From Pseudomonadota bacterium (GTDB lineage: Bacteria > Pseudomonadota > Alphaproteobacteria > Kiloniellales > JACOMY01), in the NCBI GenBank assembly GCA_029781795.1, contig JAKOWB010000105.1, positions 1 through 60,771 on the forward strand: a stretch of DNA of 60,771 nucleotides, in the 5' to 3' direction. A program made the translations under genes and the position numbers. The notes under the pieces were generated by a model. That model was given only the letters and a program-made list of their open reading frames with translations, was not told where the DNA came from and did not search any database. Positions within the stretch are counted from its first letter, which is position 1, and each line of letters starts with the position of its first letter. Shown here one piece after another: positions 10,694 through 19,645 of this stretch.

Positions 10694-10732
10694 CAAAAAG
10701 CCGGGGCGGCCCACCATTGGTGGACCGCCCCG
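10694..10732 (-). terminator. Rho-independent terminator of rpsA
   Basis: On the minus strand a stem of about 14 base pairs with one mismatch (CGGGGCGGTCCACCA pairing with TGGTGGGCCGCCCCG around a tight loop) is followed by GCTTTTT. It begins about 30 bases after the rpsA stop. Confidence 0.87.
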
Positions 10733-10762
10733 TTTGATCTGCGATCAGGGAAGGGGAGCCGA

Positions 10763-12511
10763 TTACTCCTCGTCCTCGTCCTCGCGCTCTTCCTTGGCCT
10801 TCTTGCGCTTGGCCGCCTTGGCGTCGCGCTCGGCCAGGGCCCGGCCGAGGATGTCGCCGAGCGAGGCGCCCGACTCGGCGGAGCCGAACTCGGCCACCGC
10901 CTGCTTCTCCTCGTCCATCTCCTTGGCCTTGACGGACAGGGTGATGCGCCGCGTCTTCTTGTCGAGGTTGGTGATCTTGGCGTCCACCTTCTCGCCGACG
11001 GCATAACGATCGGGGCGCTGCTCGCTGCGCTCGCGCGACAGGTCGGACTTGCGGATGAAGCCGATGGCGCCGTCGGCCAGCTTGACCTCGATGCCGGCCT
11101 CCTGGACCGAGGAGACGGTGACGGTCACCACCTCGCCCTTCTTCACGTTCTCCACGGCGCCCGCGAAGGGATCCTCGGAGAGCTGCTTGATGCCGAGCGA
11201 GATGCGCTCCTTCTCGACGTCGACGTCCAGCACCTTGACGTTCACGGTCTGGCCCTTGGCGTAGTCCTTCACCGCGTCCTCGCCGGAACGGCCCCAGTCG
11301 AGGTCGGAGAGGTGGACCATGCCGTCGATGTCGCCGGGCAGGCCGACGAAGAGGCCGAACTCGGTGATGTTCTTCACCTCGCCCGAGAGCTCGGTGCCGG
11401 CCGGGTACTTGGCGGCGAAGGTCTCCCACGGGTTGGCCAGGCACTGCTTCAGGCCCAGCGAGACGCGGCGCTTCACCGGATCGACGTCCAGCACCATCAC
11501 CTCAACCTCCTGCGAGGTGGAGACGATCTTGCCGGGGTGGACGTTCTTCTTGGTCCAGGACATCTCGGAGACGTGCACCAGGCCCTCGATGCCCGGCTCC
11601 AGCTCCACGAAGGCGCCGTAGTCGGTGATGTTGGTCACGCGGCCGGTGAACTTGGCGCCCACCGGGTACTTGGCGGCCACGCCCTCCCAGGGATCGGCCT
11701 CGAGCTGCTTCATGCCCAGCGAGATGCGCTGCGTCTCGGGGTTGAAGCGGATCACCTGCACCTTGAGCTGCTGGCCGACATGCAGCGCCTCGCTCGGGTG
11801 GTTGATGCGCTTCCAGGAGATGTCGGTGACGTGCAGCAGGCCGTCGACGCCGCCCAGGTCCACGAAGGCGCCGTAGTCGGTGATGTTCTTCACCACGCCC
11901 TGCAGCACCTGGCCTTCCTGCAGGTTGGCGACCAGCTCCGAGCGCTGCTCGGCGCGGGTCTCTTCCAGCACGGCGCGGCGCGAAACCACGATGTTGCCGC
12001 GCGAGCGGTCCATCTTGAGGATCTGGAAGGGCTGCGGCGTGTGCATCAGCGGGGTCACGTCGCGGATCGGGCGGATGTCGACCTGGCTGCCGGGCAGGAA
12101 GGCCACGGCGCCGGAGAGGTCGACGGTGAAGCCGCCCTTCACGCGGCCGAAGATCTGGCCGGTGACGCGCTCGTTCTTCTCGAACAGCTTCTCGAGCTGG
12201 GTCCAGGCCTCCTCGCGGCGCGCCTTGTCGCGCGACAGCACGACCTCGCCGTTCTTGTTCTCCATGCGCTCGAGGTAGACCTCGACCGAGCCGCCGACCT
12301 CCAGGCCGTCCTGCTCGCCCGCCTTCTCGAACTCGCGCAGCGGCACGCGGCCCTCGGCCTTGAGGCCGACGTCGACGACGACGGCGTCGCCATCGAGGGC
12401 GACGATGGTGCCCTTGAGCACGGCGCCTTCCAGGCCCTTGCCGGTGCCGAGCGACTCGTCGAGCAGCGCGGCGAAGGATTCTTTCTGCGAAGTGGAGGTC
12501 TGCGTAGCCAT
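10763..12511 (-). CDS. rpsA: 30S ribosomal protein S1
   Basis: 582 residues with six consecutive S1 (OB-fold) RNA-binding domains; repeated blocks such as VKNITDYGAFVDLGGVDGLLHVTDISWKR, VTNITDYGAFVELEPGIEGLVHVSEMSW and VKNITEFGLFVGLPGDIDGMVHLSDLDW mark domains 3 to 5. S1 helps the ribosome bind and unfold mRNA. It ends in a short acidic tail (EEREDEDEE). The start MATQTSTSQ is the usual one; the upstream ATG at 12607 has no homology. Order cmk-rpsA-ihfB is the standard proteobacterial one. Confidence 0.97.
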   Translation of the reverse strand: MATQTSTSQKESFAALLDESLGTGKGLEGAVLKGTIVALDGDAVVVDVGLKAEGRVPLREFEKAGEQDGLEVGGSVEVYLERMENKNGEVVLSRDKARREEAWTQLEKLFEKNERVTGQIFGRVKGGFTVDLSGAVAFLPGSQVDIRPIRDVTPLMHTPQPFQILKMDRSRGNIVVSRRAVLEETRAEQRSELVANLQEGQVLQGVVKNITDYGAFVDLGGVDGLLHVTDISWKRINHPSEALHVGQQLKVQVIRFNPETQRISLGMKQLEADPWEGVAAKYPVGAKFTGRVTNITDYGAFVELEPGIEGLVHVSEMSWTKKNVHPGKIVSTSQEVEVMVLDVDPVKRRVSLGLKQCLANPWETFAAKYPAGTELSGEVKNITEFGLFVGLPGDIDGMVHLSDLDWGRSGEDAVKDYAKGQTVNVKVLDVDVEKERISLGIKQLSEDPFAGAVENVKKGEVVTVTVSSVQEAGIEVKLADGAIGFIRKSDLSRERSEQRPDRYAVGEKVDAKITNLDKKTRRITLSVKAKEMDEEKQAVAEFGSAESGASLGDILGRALAERDAKAAKRKKAKEEREDEDEE

Positions 12512-12671
12512 GTGGTTGCCTTGGGGTCCTTTCGGTACGTGGAACGTGGGTTGGGGTTGATGGGTCTGGTGGATGACGGCGAAACGCACGGCGAGAGGCA
12601 GCCGCAAGGCTGGCCCCGCCGAAGGCAGTCGCGCCGAATGAGGTAACCGGTCCTAAGCCGTCCTTTCTCGC

Positions 12672-13325
12672 TCAGGCCTTGGGATTGGCGGCGAGACGCC
12701 CGCGAACGATGGAGAGGGCCTTCTGGAAGGCCTGCTCCGCGTCCAGCTCCGTGGTGTCGAGCACCACGGCGTCTGCCGCCGGCTTGAGCGGCGAAACCGC
12801 GCGATCGCTGTCGCGCCGGTCCCGGTCCCTGAGGTCGTCAAGGACGGCGGCGTATATAGCGGGCTCGCCGCGTCCCTGCAACTCCCGGAATCGCCGTTCC
12901 GCCCGCGCCTCGGCCGAGGCGGTGACGAAGAGCTTGGCCGGCGCATCCGGGCAGATGACCGTGCCGATGTCGCGGCCATCGAGCACGGCGCCCGGCTTGC
13001 CGTCGGGCGGGGCGGCGATGAAGCGGAGCTGAAAGTCCTTGACCGCCGCGCGTACCGCCGGCACGGCGGCGACCCTGGACGACCACTGGGCGATCTTTTC
13101 GGTGCGCAGGCCCGGCCGGGCGAGGTCGGCGGCGGTCAGCGCCGCCGCGGCGGCCAGCATCTCGGCCTCGCCCGGCGGGTCGGCCAGCGCCAGCGCCAGC
13201 GCGGCGACGGCGCGGTAGATCAGGCCGGTGTCGAGATAGGCGAAGCCCAGTTCGGCCGCCAGGCGCCGGGCCAGCGTGCCCTTGCCGGCGGCCGTGGGAC
13301 CGTCGATCGCCACCACCTGGGCCAT
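12672..13325 (-). CDS. cmk: Cytidylate kinase
   Basis: 217 residues; phosphorylates CMP and dCMP. Walker A GPTAAGKGT is at 9-17, with the substrate-binding LDTGLIYRAV and the DGRDIGTVICPDA motif after it and RDRRDSDRAVSPLK as the lid. Its ATG shares one base with the aroA stop (TGATG), so the genes are coupled. rpsA follows after a 160-base gap. Confidence 0.95.
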   Translation of the reverse strand: MAQVVAIDGPTAAGKGTLARRLAAELGFAYLDTGLIYRAVAALALALADPPGEAEMLAAAAALTAADLARPGLRTEKIAQWSSRVAAVPAVRAAVKDFQLRFIAAPPDGKPGAVLDGRDIGTVICPDAPAKLFVTASAEARAERRFRELQGRGEPAIYAAVLDDLRDRDRRDSDRAVSPLKPAADAVVLDTTELDAEQAFQKALSIVRGRLAANPKA

Positions 13326-14668
13326 CAGGCCGGCCCGACCTTGGCGCCAAGCCCCTGCATCAGCGGTACGAAGCCGGGGAAGGAGGTGTCGATGAAGGCG
13401 CCGTCGTCGACCGTGACGCCCTGCTCCGAGGCCAGGCCCAGCACCAGGAAGGCCATGGCGATGCGGTGGTCCATGTGGGTCTGGACCACAGCGCCACCGG
13501 GCACGCGGCGCCCGCCGCTGCCGTGCACCACCAGGCTGTCCGGCCCCTCTTCGACGCGCACGCCGTTCGCCTCCAGGCCGCGCGCGACGGCGGCCAGGCG
13601 GTCGCTCTCCTTGACCCTCAGCTCGGCCAGGCCCTGCATGACGGTGGTGCCGTCCGCCAGGGCGGCGGCGACCGCCAGGATGGGGTACTCGTCGATCATC
13701 GAGGGTGCGCGCTCGGGCGGCACGGTCACGCCCCTCAGCGGGCCGCCGGTGATCGCCAGGTCGGCCACCGGCTCGCCGCCGACCTCGCGCGGATTCTCGT
13801 AGGCGATGCCGGCGCCCATCTCGGCCAGGGTCTGGTATAGCCCCGTGCGCAGCGGGTTGGTGCCGACCGAGGGCAGGCGGACGCCGGAGCCCTGGAGCAG
13901 CGCCGCCGCCACCGCCGGGAAGGCGGCCGAGGAGGGATCGGCGGTGACGCTGAAGGGCCGCGCCGTCAGTTCCGGCTGGCCGGTCAGGGTGACGTGGCGG
14001 CCGTCCTCCCGGTCGGCCACGGCGATCTCGGCGCCGAGGTAGCGCAGCATGCGCTCGGAGTGGTCGCGCGTCGGCTCGGGCTCGATCACCGTGGTCTCGC
14101 CGGCGGTGTTGAGGCCGGCCAGCAGGATGGCGCTCTTCACCTGGGCCGAGGCGACCGGCAGGCGGTAGGTGATGGGCAACGGCCGGCTGGAGCCCAGCAC
14201 GGTCAGCGGCAGGCGCCCGCCCTGGCGGCCGTGGAAGCGCGCACCCATGAGCTGCAGCGGCTCGCTGACCCGGCCCATCGGCCGCTTGCGCAGCGAGGCA
14301 TCGCCGGTCAGCACGGCGTAGAGCGGATGGCTGGCGAGGATGCCGAGCAGCAGGCGCGCCGCCGTGCCGCTGTTGCCCATGTCCAGCACGTCGGCCGGCT
14401 CGGTCAGGCCGCCGATGCCGCGGCCGAAGACGCGCCAGCGCCCTTCGCCCAGGTTCTCCACCTCGGCGCCGAGGGCGCGGCAGGCGGCGGCGGTGCGCAG
14501 CACGTCGTCGCCTTCCAGCAGGCCCTCGATGCGGGTCTCGCCGACCGCCAGCAGGCCCAGCATGAGCGCGCGATGACTCTGCGACTTGTCGCCCGGCACG
14601 CGGGCCTCGCCGGCCAGCGCCTCGGTGGGCCTGGCGGTCAGCGGCATCTTGCGATCGGCGTGCGACAT
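13325..14668 (-). CDS. aroA: 3-phosphoshikimate 1-carboxyvinyltransferase (EPSP synthase)
   Basis: 447 residues; makes EPSP from shikimate 3-phosphate and PEP. Conserved sites are [16 protein letters not shown], the [14 protein letters not shown] segment, [15 protein letters not shown] and [15 protein letters not shown]. The overall pattern ([30 protein letters not shown]) resembles the class II enzymes such as the Agrobacterium CP4 type. The PEP-site loop however reads GNSGTAAR, with glycine where CP4 has alanine. GGGAGAG precedes the ATG at 14668. Confidence 0.95.
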   Translation of the reverse strand: MSHADRKMPLTARPTEALAGEARVPGDKSQSHRALMLGLLAVGETRIEGLLEGDDVLRTAAACRALGAEVENLGEGRWRVFGRGIGGLTEPADVLDMGNSGTAARLLLGILASHPLYAVLTGDASLRKRPMGRVSEPLQLMGARFHGRQGGRLPLTVLGSSRPLPITYRLPVASAQVKSAILLAGLNTAGETTVIEPEPTRDHSERMLRYLGAEIAVADREDGRHVTLTGQPELTARPFSVTADPSSAAFPAVAAALLQGSGVRLPSVGTNPLRTGLYQTLAEMGAGIAYENPREVGGEPVADLAITGGPLRGVTVPPERAPSMIDEYPILAVAAALADGTTVMQGLAELRVKESDRLAAVARGLEANGVRVEEGPDSLVVHGSGGRRVPGGAVVQTHMDHRIAMAFLVLGLASEQGVTVDDGAFIDTSFPGFVPLMQGLGAKVGPA

Positions 14669-14739
14669 GGGCTCTCCCGTCCGGACGCCCGCGTCTCTAG
14701 CAGGAGCGACCAGCCCGCGCCAGCGGCAGGAGTCCGGCG

Positions 14740-15636
14740 TCAGGAGAGCTGCGCCAGCAGCGCGCGGCGCACCTGCCGGAAGGCCGGGTCCTCCAGCTTC
14801 TCGCGCCGGTGCACCAGGGCGAGGGTGCGGTTGACCGGCGGCTCGAGCTGCAGGACCGTGAGGCCGCGGCCGTTCTCGCCCGCCACCACTTCGCTCGGCA
14901 GGATGGCGCAGCCGAGGCCGGCGATCACCGTGTGGCGCACCGCCTCGATCGACGAGAGCCACATGGCGGCGCGCATCTCCAGCCCGGCGGCGGCGAACCA
15001 CTCGCGGATCAGGCGCGCATGGCTGCCGCGGTTGCCCTCCAGGATCAGGGTCTGCCTGGCCAGTGCCGGCGCCGTCGGCCGCGGCCCCACGGCGGCGGCC
15101 AGCGCGGCATCGCCCGCCGGCAGCAGGGCGACGATGGGGTCGCTGCGCAGGCGGCGCACCTGGAAGCCCTCGGTGTCCGCCGGCAGGGTGACGAGGCCGA
15201 GGTCCAGCGTGCCGGCACGCAGCCGCTCCAGCATCTCCTCGGTCGGTCCGGTGGAGACCGCGAGCTCGATCCCCGGCTGCTCGCGCCGGAGGCGGGTCAG
15301 GATCGGCGGCAGGAGGTAGGTCAGCGCCGCCGTGCCGGTGCCGATGCGCACCCGGCCGAGGCCGCCGTCGCGGTGCCGCTTCAAGGTGGCGAGCGCGGCC
15401 TCGCCCTCGGCCAGCAGGCGGCGGGCGTGGGCGATCAGTTCGCGGCCCGCCAGGGTCGGCTGCACGCGGCGGCCCAGGCGCTCGACCAGGGCGACGCCAT
15501 GCCGCTCCTCCAGGTCGCGGATCTGCTGGCTGATGGCCGGCTGGCTGAGGTTGCGGGCGCGCGCCGCGGCGGTGAAGCCGCCGAGGTCGGCGATCGCCAC
15601 GAGGCTGGCGAGCTGGTCGAGGTTCAGCGGGCGCAT
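14740..15636 (-). CDS. LysR-family transcriptional regulator
   Basis: 298 residues. The N-terminal winged helix-turn-helix (about residues 1-62, [20 protein letters not shown] then [23 protein letters not shown]) and the periplasmic-binding-like effector domain are complete. Start chosen at 15636 because MRPLNLDQL is the family-typical N-terminus; the longer frame reads through the divergent small gene. It is transcribed away from the DUF1127 gene, with a perfect 9-base inverted repeat in the shared 96-base intergenic region, the usual autoregulatory arrangement for this family. The effector is unknown. Confidence 0.88.
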   Translation of the reverse strand: MRPLNLDQLASLVAIADLGGFTAAARARNLSQPAISQQIRDLEERHGVALVERLGRRVQPTLAGRELIAHARRLLAEGEAALATLKRHRDGGLGRVRIGTGTAALTYLLPPILTRLRREQPGIELAVSTGPTEEMLERLRAGTLDLGLVTLPADTEGFQVRRLRSDPIVALLPAGDAALAAAVGPRPTAPALARQTLILEGNRGSHARLIREWFAAAGLEMRAAMWLSSIEAVRHTVIAGLGCAILPSEVVAGENGRGLTVLQLEPPVNRTLALVHRREKLEDPAFRQVRRALLAQLS

Positions 15637-15652
15637 ACCAAAGCATTGCTTA

Positions 15653-15687
15653 TGGATAAGATCGCTACAATCGATTTCTCTTATCCA
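15653..15687. promoter_or_regulatory. Candidate LysR operator between divergent genes
   Basis: Perfect 9-base inverted repeat TGGATAAGA (15653-15661) and TCTTATCCA (15679-15687) with a 17-base spacer. The spacer contains TACAAT (15666-15671), a good -10 element reading toward the DUF1127 gene. The region is AT-rich compared with its surroundings. Position and symmetry suggest the binding site of the adjacent LysR protein. Confidence 0.6.
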
Positions 15688-15732
15688 CAGCGCCGTGGTC
15701 CCCTGCCGCCACCGAAGCCCAAGGAGGCCGCC

Positions 15733-15975
15733 ATGACCAACAGCCGCATGCTCGTCGCCCGTCCTCTGCGCAGTCCGGCCCAGCACAGCCCCGCCTCGGC
15801 GCGCCGCGGCGTCGGCCTGCTGCGCTGGCTGTGGCAGCGTCTGCGCTACGAGCTGCTGCTGCGGCGCGACATCCACGACCTGGAGCGGCTGGACGACGCG
15901 CGCCTGGCCGACCTCGGCATCAGTCGTGGTGCCATCGATGGCGCCGTGCGCGGCCTCTTCGATCCGCATCGCTGA
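15733..15975 (+). CDS. DUF1127-domain small protein
   Basis: 80 residues, basic. The C-terminal half (about 40-76, LLRRDIHDLERLDDARLADLGISRGAID) is the DUF1127 signature of L-x-x-L-x-D-x-x-L-x-D-L-G-I-x-R. Such proteins are abundant in alphaproteobacteria, and some members affect RNA turnover, stress or phosphate responses; no function can be assigned here. AAGGAGG at 15721-15727 sets the start at 15733. Divergent from the LysR gene and probably controlled by it. Confidence 0.85.
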   Translation: MTNSRMLVARPLRSPAQHSPASARRGVGLLRWLWQRLRYELLLRRDIHDLERLDDARLADLGISRGAIDGAVRGLFDPHR

Positions 15976-16105
15976 GCCAACGCGCCGCCGGCTTGCACGG
16001 CCGAGGGGAAGCGCCATCTAAAGCGTTTGACAGGCGGGCGCGGGCGTGGCAATTGCCGCGCCCTATCCCATACCCGCCTGCCTCACCCCTGGACGGAGAC
16101 AAGCT

Positions 16106-16534
16106 GTGGCCAAGCCCGAATGGGGCACGAAACGCCAGTGCCAGTCGTGCGGCGCTAAGTACTACGACTTCGGCAAGACGCCGATCGTCTGCCCGTCCTG
16201 CGGCGCGACCTTCGATCCCGAGGCGATCCTGAAGGCGCGTCGTCCGCGTCCGCAGGCACAGCCGAAGAAGGACCGCGTGGTGCCGGTGCCGGGCGACGAG
16301 CCCGAGGAGGAGGCGCCCGAGGAGGCCGCCGAGGACGAGACCGAGGAGGAGGCCGTCGTCGAAGACGAGGCGACCGAGGACGAGGACGTTCCGGAGGGTG
16401 ACGACGAGGCGGTCGAAGAGGATGAGGCGGCCGAGGACGAGGACGACGATCTTCTCGAAGACGCCTCCGAACTCGGCGAGGACGACGAGGATGTCGAAGA
16501 CATCGTCGAGTCCGACGACGAGGAGGAGCGCTGA
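16106..16534 (+). CDS. FYDLN-acid family protein (TIGR02300)
   Basis: 142 residues. The N-terminus is a zinc ribbon (CQSC ... CPSC) enclosing the family hallmark K-Y-Y-D-F-G-K, followed from about residue 60 by a long run of Glu/Asp with Ala/Val. The family is widespread in alphaproteobacteria and has no settled function. I choose the GTG at 16106 (VAKPEWGTKR) because GGAG lies 7 bases upstream and homologs start there; the ATG at 16046 is less likely. It sits just upstream of tRNA-Ala. Confidence 0.86.
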   Translation: MAKPEWGTKRQCQSCGAKYYDFGKTPIVCPSCGATFDPEAILKARRPRPQAQPKKDRVVPVPGDEPEEEAPEEAAEDETEEEAVVEDEATEDEDVPEGDDEAVEEDEAAEDEDDDLLEDASELGEDDEDVEDIVESDDEEER

Positions 16535-16559
16535 GGGTTCGCCCCTTCCGAGTTTCCTC

Positions 16560-16588
16560 TTGCAAAGGCGGGGCCGCGTTCTTAGGTT
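16560..16588 (+). promoter_or_regulatory. Predicted promoter of tRNA-Ala
   Basis: TTGCAA (16560-16565), a 17-base spacer and TAGGTT (16583-16588), about 47 bases before the tRNA 5' end. Both elements are imperfect; spacing and position support it. Confidence 0.4.
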
Positions 16589-16634
16589 CCTGCCGCTTCC
16601 GCCGGGGCCCAACCGCCGGCCGGACCAGAGTTTC

Positions 16635-16710
<76 letters not shown>

Positions 16711-16717
16711 AGTCAAG

Positions 16718-16744
16718 AACCCCCTGGGAAACCAGGGGGTTTTT
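16718..16744 (+). terminator. Rho-independent terminator after tRNA-Ala
   Basis: A 10-base perfect stem AACCCCCTGG / CCAGGGGGTT with loop GAAA, followed by TTT. It lies 8 bases after the tRNA 3' end. Confidence 0.92.
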
Positions 16745-16771
16745 GCATTTCAGGGCCCCGAGAGCCGGCCG

Positions 16772-16813
16772 CTGATCTGGGTCAAGGCACCCCCGTCGCC
16801 CAGGCGCTAGCAT
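16772..16813 (+). promoter_or_regulatory. FNR/FixK-class box and -10 element ahead of the Crp/Fnr regulator
   Basis: CTGATCTGGGTCAA (16772-16785) differs by one base from an ideal TTGATCTGGGTCAA FNR/FixK box. TAGCAT (16808-16813) is a reasonable -10, predicting a start near 16820 and placing the box centre at about -41.5, the class II activator position. The downstream regulator has an FNR-type recognition helix, so autoregulation is plausible. Confidence 0.6.
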
Positions 16814-16817
16814 GGTT

Positions 16818-16845
16818 TTTTCAGGGGCACCTTTTCAGGGGCACC
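16818..16845 (+). repeat. Exact tandem duplication of a 14-base unit in the regulator's 5' leader
   Basis: TTTTCAGGGGCACC occurs at 16818-16831 and again at 16832-16845 with no spacer, ending 6 bases before the GTG start. The second copy supplies the AGGGG that probably serves as ribosome-binding site, so the leader carries two alternative sites. Confidence 0.85.
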
Positions 16846-16851
16846 AACGAC

Positions 16852-17535
16852 GTGACTGGCAACGGGCAGGATTGGATCAAGCGCTTTCCCGGCCTGGCGG
16901 GCCTCGAGCCGGCGGTGGCGCAGCGTCTGCTGCGCGAGGCGCGCATCGTGCGCATGCCGGCGGGCAGCCGGATCTTCGGCCCCGGGCAGGCGCCCGAAAG
17001 CCTGGTGCTGCTGCTGGACGGCTCGGTCAGGGTGCAGCAGGTCTCGGAAAGCGGCCGCGAGATCGTGCTCTACCGGGTCAGCGCCGGCGAGAGCTGCGTG
17101 CTGACCACGGCCTGCCTCATGGCCTACGACGACTATCTTGCCGAGGCCGTGGCCGAGACCGACGTCTCGGCCGTCGCCATCCCCCGCGCTGCCTTCGACG
17201 AGGCCATCGCGCAGTCGCCGGTCTTCCGCCGCTTCGTCTTCAGCACCTTCAGCCGGCGTGTCACCGACCTCTTCCGCATCATCGACGAGGTTGCCTTCAG
17301 CCGCATCGACATCCGCCTGGCACAGCGCCTGCTGAAGCTGGCCGGCCCCGGCGGCCACGTGGCGCAGACGCACCAGCAGCTGGCCTCTGAGCTCGGCACC
17401 GCGCGCGAGGTGGTGAGCCGCCAGCTGCAGGAATTCCAGCGCCGCGGCTGGGTCGAGGTGGCGCGCGGCGACGTCGCGCTGACCGACCGCGACGCGCTGG
17501 CGCACCTGGCAGCAGAAGCCGGCTCTGTGACTTAG
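16852..17535 (+). CDS. Crp/Fnr-family transcriptional regulator of the sulfur gene cluster
   Basis: 227 residues: N-terminal cyclic-nucleotide-binding-like beta-roll (about 20-115), long dimer helix, and C-terminal helix-turn-helix (about 165-205). The recognition helix reads T-A-R-E-V-V-S-R (183-190), i.e. the E-x-x-S-R pattern of FNR-type TTGAT readers. It lacks the N-terminal cysteine cluster of FNR, so it is not an iron-sulfur oxygen sensor. It has two cysteines six residues apart in the beta-roll, Cys82 and Cys88 (GESCVLTTACLM), possible thiol or persulfide sensors; this is inference. GTG start. Genes for sulfide oxidation follow on the same strand after 66 bases. Confidence 0.86.
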   Translation: MTGNGQDWIKRFPGLAGLEPAVAQRLLREARIVRMPAGSRIFGPGQAPESLVLLLDGSVRVQQVSESGREIVLYRVSAGESCVLTTACLMAYDDYLAEAVAETDVSAVAIPRAAFDEAIAQSPVFRRFVFSTFSRRVTDLFRIIDEVAFSRIDIRLAQRLLKLAGPGGHVAQTHQQLASELGTAREVVSRQLQEFQRRGWVEVARGDVALTDRDALAHLAAEAGSVT

Positions 17536-17601
17536 TTACCGACAGCGGCGCCACCGGCCTGCTCTGCTGTCCGAAGCAACAGCCTTCGGGAGCGAAACGC
17601 C

Positions 17602-17790
17602 ATGTCCAGCAACATCGGATCGATCGACCGGATCCTGCGGATCGTCGTCGGCCTCGGCCTCATCAGCCTCGTCTTCATCGGTCCCAAGACGCTGTGGGGC
17701 CTGGTCGGGCTGGTGCCGCTGCTGACCGCCTTCGCCGGCTTCTGCCCGGCCTACCGGCTCATCGGCATCAACACCTGCGCCCGCCGCTGA
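17602..17790 (+). CDS. DUF2892 small membrane protein (YgaP-like)
   Basis: 62 residues, two membrane helices. It matches the DUF2892 pattern: N-terminal NIGSIDRILRIVVG, then GLVGLVPLLTAFAGFCPAYRLIGINTC. The domain is often fused to or encoded beside rhodanese and sulfide-oxidation proteins. GGGAG precedes the ATG. First structural gene after the regulator. Confidence 0.87.
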   Translation: MSSNIGSIDRILRIVVGLGLISLVFIGPKTLWGLVGLVPLLTAFAGFCPAYRLIGINTCARR

Positions 17791-17821
17791 GCCAATCGTC
17801 GAAAGGGAAAGGCAACCGCCC

Positions 17822-18265
17822 ATGCCAACCGACTTCACCCCCTGGTCCGCGCTCGCCGGCGGCGCGCTGATCGGCCTCGCCGCCAGCCTGCTGATGCTGG
17901 GCAACGGCCGCATCGCCGGCATCAGCGGCATCCTGGGGCGGCTGCTGCCGCCCTGGACCGCCGGCGGCGACCGCGACTGGATGCCGCGCCTGACCTTCCT
18001 CGCCGGCCTGATCGCCGCGCCGCTGCTGTTGCAGGCGGCCGGGGCCTGGGACTGGCCGGCGGCATGGCTGCCCGGCGGCAGCCTGCTGATGGCGGTCGCC
18101 GGCCTGCTGGTCGGCGTCGGCACCACCCTGGGATCGGGCTGCACCAGCGGCCACGGCGTCTGCGGCCTGGCGCGCCTCTCGCCTCGTTCGCTCGCCGCCA
18201 CCCTGACCTTCATGGCGGTCGCCGTGGCCACGGTCTTCGTGCGCCGCCACCTGCTGGAGGGCTAG
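17822..18265 (+). CDS. YeeE/YedE (sulfur-transport) family membrane protein, first half-transporter
   Basis: 147 residues, four membrane segments. The diagnostic motif [21 protein letters not shown] is at about 101-121; its cysteines line the thiosulfate path in TsuA-like proteins. Such short versions are encoded in pairs with a second half (next gene, 3 bases downstream), together equivalent to one full YeeE. Likely imports or exports thiosulfate or another reduced sulfur species. Confidence 0.9.
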   Translation: MPTDFTPWSALAGGALIGLAASLLMLGNGRIAGISGILGRLLPPWTAGGDRDWMPRLTFLAGLIAAPLLLQAAGAWDWPAAWLPGGSLLMAVAGLLVGVGTTLGSGCTSGHGVCGLARLSPRSLAATLTFMAVAVATVFVRRHLLEG

Positions 18266-18268
18266 GCC

Positions 18269-18712
18269 ATGCGCAGCCTCATCGGACTCCTCTCCGGCCT
18301 GCTGTTCGGCGCCGGGCTCGCCATCAGCGGCATGATCCAGCCGGCCAAGGTGCTGGGCTTCCTCGATATCGCCGGCGCCTGGGATCCCAGCCTGGCGCTG
18401 GTCATGGCCGGCGCGCTGGCCGTCACCTTCGCCGGCTACCGCCTGGCCCTGGGCCGGCCGCAGCCGCTCTACGACAGCAGGTTCCACCTGCCGACGGCGA
18501 GCCGCGTCGACGCCCGCCTGCTGGCCGGCGCCGCGCTCTTCGGCCTCGGCTGGGGCCTCGGCGGCTATTGCCCCGGGCCGGCGCTGGCCGCCGCCGGGGG
18601 CCTGTCGCAAGGCACGCTGGTCTTCCTCGCCGGCCTGGTCGCCGGCACGGTCGCCGCCCGCTTCGTCCCCACCCTGCCCGGTCGCGGCGCGCTGCCGCGG
18701 CCGGCGCGCTAG
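18269..18712 (+). CDS. DUF6691/YeeE-YedE family membrane protein, second half-transporter
   Basis: 147 residues, four membrane segments. It carries the partner motifs [21 protein letters not shown] (about 10-33) and G-x-C-P-G-P-A (GGYCPGPAL, about 98). The conserved cysteine pairs functionally with those of the preceding protein. Separated from it by 3 bases, so co-translated. Confidence 0.9.
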   Translation: MRSLIGLLSGLLFGAGLAISGMIQPAKVLGFLDIAGAWDPSLALVMAGALAVTFAGYRLALGRPQPLYDSRFHLPTASRVDARLLAGAALFGLGWGLGGYCPGPALAAAGGLSQGTLVFLAGLVAGTVAARFVPTLPGRGALPRPAR

Positions 18713-18742
18713 CCACGGCAAGACAGCCAAGGGAGACCTGCC

Positions 18743-19618
18743 ATGACGACCCCCGCCTTGAAGCCCATCGTGAAGGGCTATTTCGATCCCGACACCAACA
18801 CCATCAGCTACCTGGTGCGCGATCCGGGCTCCAAGGCCTGCGCCATCGTCGACTCGGTGCTTGACCTCGACTACGCGGCGGGGCGGACCAGCCACCGCTC
18901 GGCCGACGCCATCATCGCCGACGTGGAGCGCGAGGGGCTGGAGCTGGTCTGGCAGATCGAGACCCACGCCCACGCCGACCACCTCTCGGCCGCGCCCTAC
19001 ATCAAGCAGCGGCTGGGCGGGAAGATCGGCATCGGCGAGCAGATCACCGCGGTGCAGACGGTCTTCGGCCAGGTCTTCGACGAAGGCGCGGAGTTCAAGC
19101 GCGACGGCAGCCAGTTCGACCACCTCTTCAAGGACGGCGAGCGCTATGCCATTGGCGGCCTGACGGGCCTGGCCATGGCGACGCCCGGCCACACGCCGGC
19201 CTGCATGACCCACCTGATCGGCGACGCCGCCTTCGTCGGCGACACGATCTTCATGCCGGACGGCGGCACGGCGCGCGCGGACTTCCCCGGCGGCGACGCA
19301 CGGGTGCTCTATCGCTCGATCCACAAGCTGCTCAGCCTGCCGCCCGAGACGCGGCTCTTCATGTGCCACGACTATGCGCCGGGCGGCCGCGAGTTCCGCT
19401 GGGAGACCACGGTGGCCGAGGAGCGGGCGCAGAACATCCACGTGCGCGACGGCATCGACGAGGAGGCTTTCGTCGCCATGCGCAGTGCCCGCGACAAGAC
19501 CCTGGGCATGCCGCGCCTGATCATCCCTTCGATCCAGGTGAACATGAAGGCCGGCCGGCTGCCGGCCCCCGCGCCCAGCGGCAAGCGCTTTCTGAAGGTG
19601 CCTCTCGACCTGTTCTGA
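18743..19618 (+). CDS. Metallo-beta-lactamase-fold hydrolase, persulfide-dioxygenase-like
   Basis: 291 residues. Metal ligands H75-x-H77-x-D79-H80 (THAHADH), H150 in [11 protein letters not shown] and D167 in [20 protein letters not shown] are the pattern of the ETHE1/Blh group, which oxidise glutathione persulfide to sulfite or hydrolyse related substrates with mononuclear iron. It lies between the sulfur transporters and the DUF442-SQR fusion. In the Blh proteins of other bacteria the DUF442 domain is fused to this enzyme; here it is fused to the next gene instead. Confidence 0.88.
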   Translation: MTTPALKPIVKGYFDPDTNTISYLVRDPGSKACAIVDSVLDLDYAAGRTSHRSADAIIADVEREGLELVWQIETHAHADHLSAAPYIKQRLGGKIGIGEQITAVQTVFGQVFDEGAEFKRDGSQFDHLFKDGERYAIGGLTGLAMATPGHTPACMTHLIGDAAFVGDTIFMPDGGTARADFPGGDARVLYRSIHKLLSLPPETRLFMCHDYAPGGREFRWETTVAEERAQNIHVRDGIDEEAFVAMRSARDKTLGMPRLIIPSIQVNMKAGRLPAPAPSGKRFLKVPLDLF

Positions 19619-19645
19619 GCCCCCAACCCCGAGGAAGACAGACCC

